DNA of 64,000 bases from Demequina mangrovi (GTDB taxonomy: Bacteria > Actinomycetota > Actinomycetes > Actinomycetales > Demequinaceae): contig NZ_BBLU01000017.1 in assembly GCF_000759715.1 (NCBI RefSeq), positions 1 through 64,000 of the forward strand, written 5' to 3'. Below are positions 62,514 through 64,000 of the stretch, in pieces. The first letter of the stretch is position 1. Every line of letters begins with the position of its first letter. Position numbers and translations under genes: made by a program. The notes beneath the pieces were generated by a model, which was not told the origin of the DNA, did no database searches, and saw only the letters and a list, made by a program, of their open reading frames with translations.

Positions 62514-63329
62514 ATGACCACGACGATCACCGCACGCGGGCTCGACACCCGCGACCTGCCCGACAAGGAGCAGTACCGGCTCGGCACCATCCTCGGGATC
62601 TGGGCCGCGAGCGCGCTTCCCATGGGCCTGGGCCTGTGGTGGGTGATGCCCACCTTCATCGCGCCGCGCATGGAGACGCCCGGCATCGGGTGGCTCGTGC
62701 TCGCGACGGCCGGTCTGGTGTGGCAGGCGGTGCTCGCGTTCTGGCTGCTGCGCCTCGAGGTGCGGCCGTTCACGTGGGAGGCGCTGAAGCGCCGGCTGTG
62801 GCTCGAGAAGCCTCGCAGCCCCCGCACCGGACGGGCGAGCTGGCGCTACCTGTGGTGGGCGGTGGCGGTCGCCGTGGGCTACGCCGGGCTGGGCGCGCTC
62901 GGGCTGCTCCAGCCGCTCAACGACGCGGTGGTCGACGCGTTCCCCGCGATCGCGCCACCCGACTACGCGCTGATCGAGAATCTCGCGGTGCCCGAGGTGG
63001 TCGGGCAGTGGTGGCTCATGGGGCTGCTCGTGGTGCTGATCCTCGGCAACTACCTCGTGGGCGAGGAGCTGATCTTCCGCGGCATCCTGCTGCCGCGCAT
63101 GCGGGGCGCGTTCGGCCGCCTCGACGTGCTCGTCAACGGGCTCCTGTTCGCGACGTACCACCTGCACCTCGTGTGGCAGATGCCCGCGATGCTCGTGACC
63201 GACTGGCTGTACGCCTACCTCACCAAGCGCTACCGCTCGTACTGGATGGGAGCGCTGTTCCACGGCATCGACGCGATCTTCCTGCTGGTGCTGTTCCCGC
63301 TCGTGATCGCGGGCGTGATCCAGTCCTGA
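62514..63329 (+). CDS. CPBP family intramembrane metalloprotease
   Basis: 271 aa, about eight membrane helices. The CPBP/CAAX motifs are present: EELIFRG with the two glutamates, FATYHLHLVW with a metal-binding His, and HGIDAIF with the third. Start at 62514 with CAGGGGGAGCC; an earlier in-frame ATG has no ribosome site. Probably processes membrane peptides or gives bacteriocin immunity. Followed immediately by the 95 bp repeat element. Confidence 0.92.
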   Translation: MTTTITARGLDTRDLPDKEQYRLGTILGIWAASALPMGLGLWWVMPTFIAPRMETPGIGWLVLATAGLVWQAVLAFWLLRLEVRPFTWEALKRRLWLEKPRSPRTGRASWRYLWWAVAVAVGYAGLGALGLLQPLNDAVVDAFPAIAPPDYALIENLAVPEVVGQWWLMGLLVVLILGNYLVGEELIFRGILLPRMRGAFGRLDVLVNGLLFATYHLHLVWQMPAMLVTDWLYAYLTKRYRSYWMGALFHGIDAIFLLVLFPLVIAGVIQS

Positions 63330-63336
63330 CCCCCCG

Positions 63337-63431
63337 GACAGTCCGGACGGATCTGACCGCGACACCCCGAGGATCATCGGGCTCCTGACAATCCAGACCG
63401 GCGCGTCGCCGCGAACTCCGTTCGGACTGTC
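63337..63431. repeat. 95 bp element with 15 bp terminal inverted repeats, copy 3
   Basis: Left arm GACAGTCCGGACGGA (63337-63351), right arm TCCGTTCGGACTGTC (63417-63431), 14 of 15 complementary, same length as the copies at 1028 and 20728. Internal conserved blocks CGACAC and GCGCGTCG...GAAC. Begins 7 bp after a stop codon. Confidence 0.78.
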
Positions 63432-63458
63432 GCGGGGAGAGGTGCCTAGGCTGGCCGC

Positions 63459-63929
63459 ATGAGCGACCACACCGACCACCTCCGCCGCGCGATCGCCGTG
63501 TCGCAGGCGGCACGCGACCACGGCAACCACCCGTTCGGCGCGGTCCTCGTGGACGGCGAGGGGCGCATCGTCCTCGAGGCCGAGAACACCGTGGTGACCC
63601 ACCGCGACGCGACTGGCCACGCCGAGACCAACCTGGTGCGGCTGGCCAGCAACCAGCTCGACCCCGACGAGCTCGCGGAGTGCACGCTGGTCACCTCGTG
63701 CGAGCCGTGCGCGATGTGCTCGGGCGCGATCTACTGGTCCGGCATCGGCGCCGTGGTCTACGGCCTCGCGGAGACCGGCCTGCTGGCCATGACCGGCGCG
63801 CACGACGAGAACCCCACGCTCGCCCTCCCCTGCCGCACGGTGCTCGGCGCGGGCGCACGCGAGATCTCCGTCACCGGACCCCTGCTCGAGGACGAGGCCG
63901 CGGTCCCCCACCTCGGCTTCTGGGACTGA
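63459..63929 (+). CDS. Nucleoside deaminase (cytidine/deoxycytidylate deaminase family)
   Basis: 156 aa. Zinc-binding motifs HAETN (catalytic Glu) and PCAMC are intact; N-terminal GNHPFGAVLVDGEG. Closest to guanine/adenine-type deaminases with the C-terminal LGFWD. TAGGCT 12 nt before the ATG indicates a leaderless promoter located just after the right arm of the 95 bp element. Confidence 0.93.
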   Translation: MSDHTDHLRRAIAVSQAARDHGNHPFGAVLVDGEGRIVLEAENTVVTHRDATGHAETNLVRLASNQLDPDELAECTLVTSCEPCAMCSGAIYWSGIGAVVYGLAETGLLAMTGAHDENPTLALPCRTVLGAGAREISVTGPLLEDEAAVPHLGFWD

Positions 63930-63962
63930 CACCGCACGACCGCCCGGCCCTAGCATCGGCTC

Positions 63963-64000
63963 ATGACGCTCGCCACCAGCCTGGTGCTGGTCCTCGTCGC
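63963..64000 (+). CDS. Start of a membrane-protein gene (partial)
   Basis: ATG at 63963 followed by TLATSLVLVLV, a hydrophobic start, cut by the window end. TAGCAT lies 12 nt upstream, consistent with the leaderless pattern of the region. Family unknown. Confidence 0.5.
   Translation, partial: MTLATSLVLVLV

Overview
The window is a 64 kb stretch of a very G+C-rich (about 72%) actinobacterial chromosome with strongly GC-biased third codon positions, dense gene packing, many ATGA-type overlaps and many apparently leaderless genes. Gene content (actinobacterial-type RecR downstream of a Pro/Ala-rich DnaX tail, lysC-asd with an internal lysC-beta start, GlnR, ClpC with a ClgR-like box, a family-6 cellulase) suggests a Micrococcales member of the Cellulomonadaceae/Demequinaceae type. 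That placement is inference from gene style, not from a marker search.

Layout. 1-1001: tail of dnaX and recR. 1138-3377: ABC exporter operon. 3621-6791: TetR regulator, NAD-dependent epimerase and a convergent carboxylesterase. 6953-9264: lysC-asd. 9338-10836: two secreted paralogues with duplicated promoters. 11128-12696: lactate permease. 13023-16252: a three-gene sugar ABC importer behind a LacI-like operator. 16325-16398: tRNA-Pro(CGG). 16455-19968: metallophosphoesterase and class A PBP. 20043-24123: RidA-like protein, Crp-family regulator, endonuclease III, NhaA. 24175-29763: GlnR and a conserved run of small genes (thioredoxin, DUF4395, DsrE-like, nitrobindin-like, YgfZ, DUF2516, Dtd). 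30014-32530: clpC. 32603-33863: a DUF559 gene bracketed by inverted copies of an ~80 bp sequence. 33880-40851: aldo-keto reductase, mutY, radA, proC and membrane proteins. 40933-46031: regulators, a lipoprotein family-6 cellulase and an aminotransferase/LysR pair. 46038-51952: a polyphosphate-polymerase (VTC) module, a divergent two-component system and a candidate structured RNA. 51938-57003: TetR-MFS pair, cupin, TetR-ABC operon. 57046-63929: SRPBCC/ArsR genes, a PrmC-like methyltransferase, FKBP, a GNAT-AAA fusion, a CPBP protease and a nucleoside deaminase.

The most unusual signals are non-coding. (1) The nonamer GGACGATGC occurs about 37 times on both strands, enriched between genes and sometimes as inverted pairs inside terminator-like hairpins, as DNA uptake or other architectural repeats do. 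(2) A family of exactly 95 bp elements with 15 bp terminal inverted repeats occurs three times at gene ends. (3) An orphan DUF559 gene sits between inverted ~80 bp repeats. (4) A tandem 11 bp-period box found between the VTC operon and its divergent two-component system recurs at 46.3 kb in front of a 161 bp, multi-stem inverted-repeat region with no good ORF, suggesting a co-regulated structured RNA. Known systems dominate the coding part; no CRISPR array, prophage or recognisable transposase is present.
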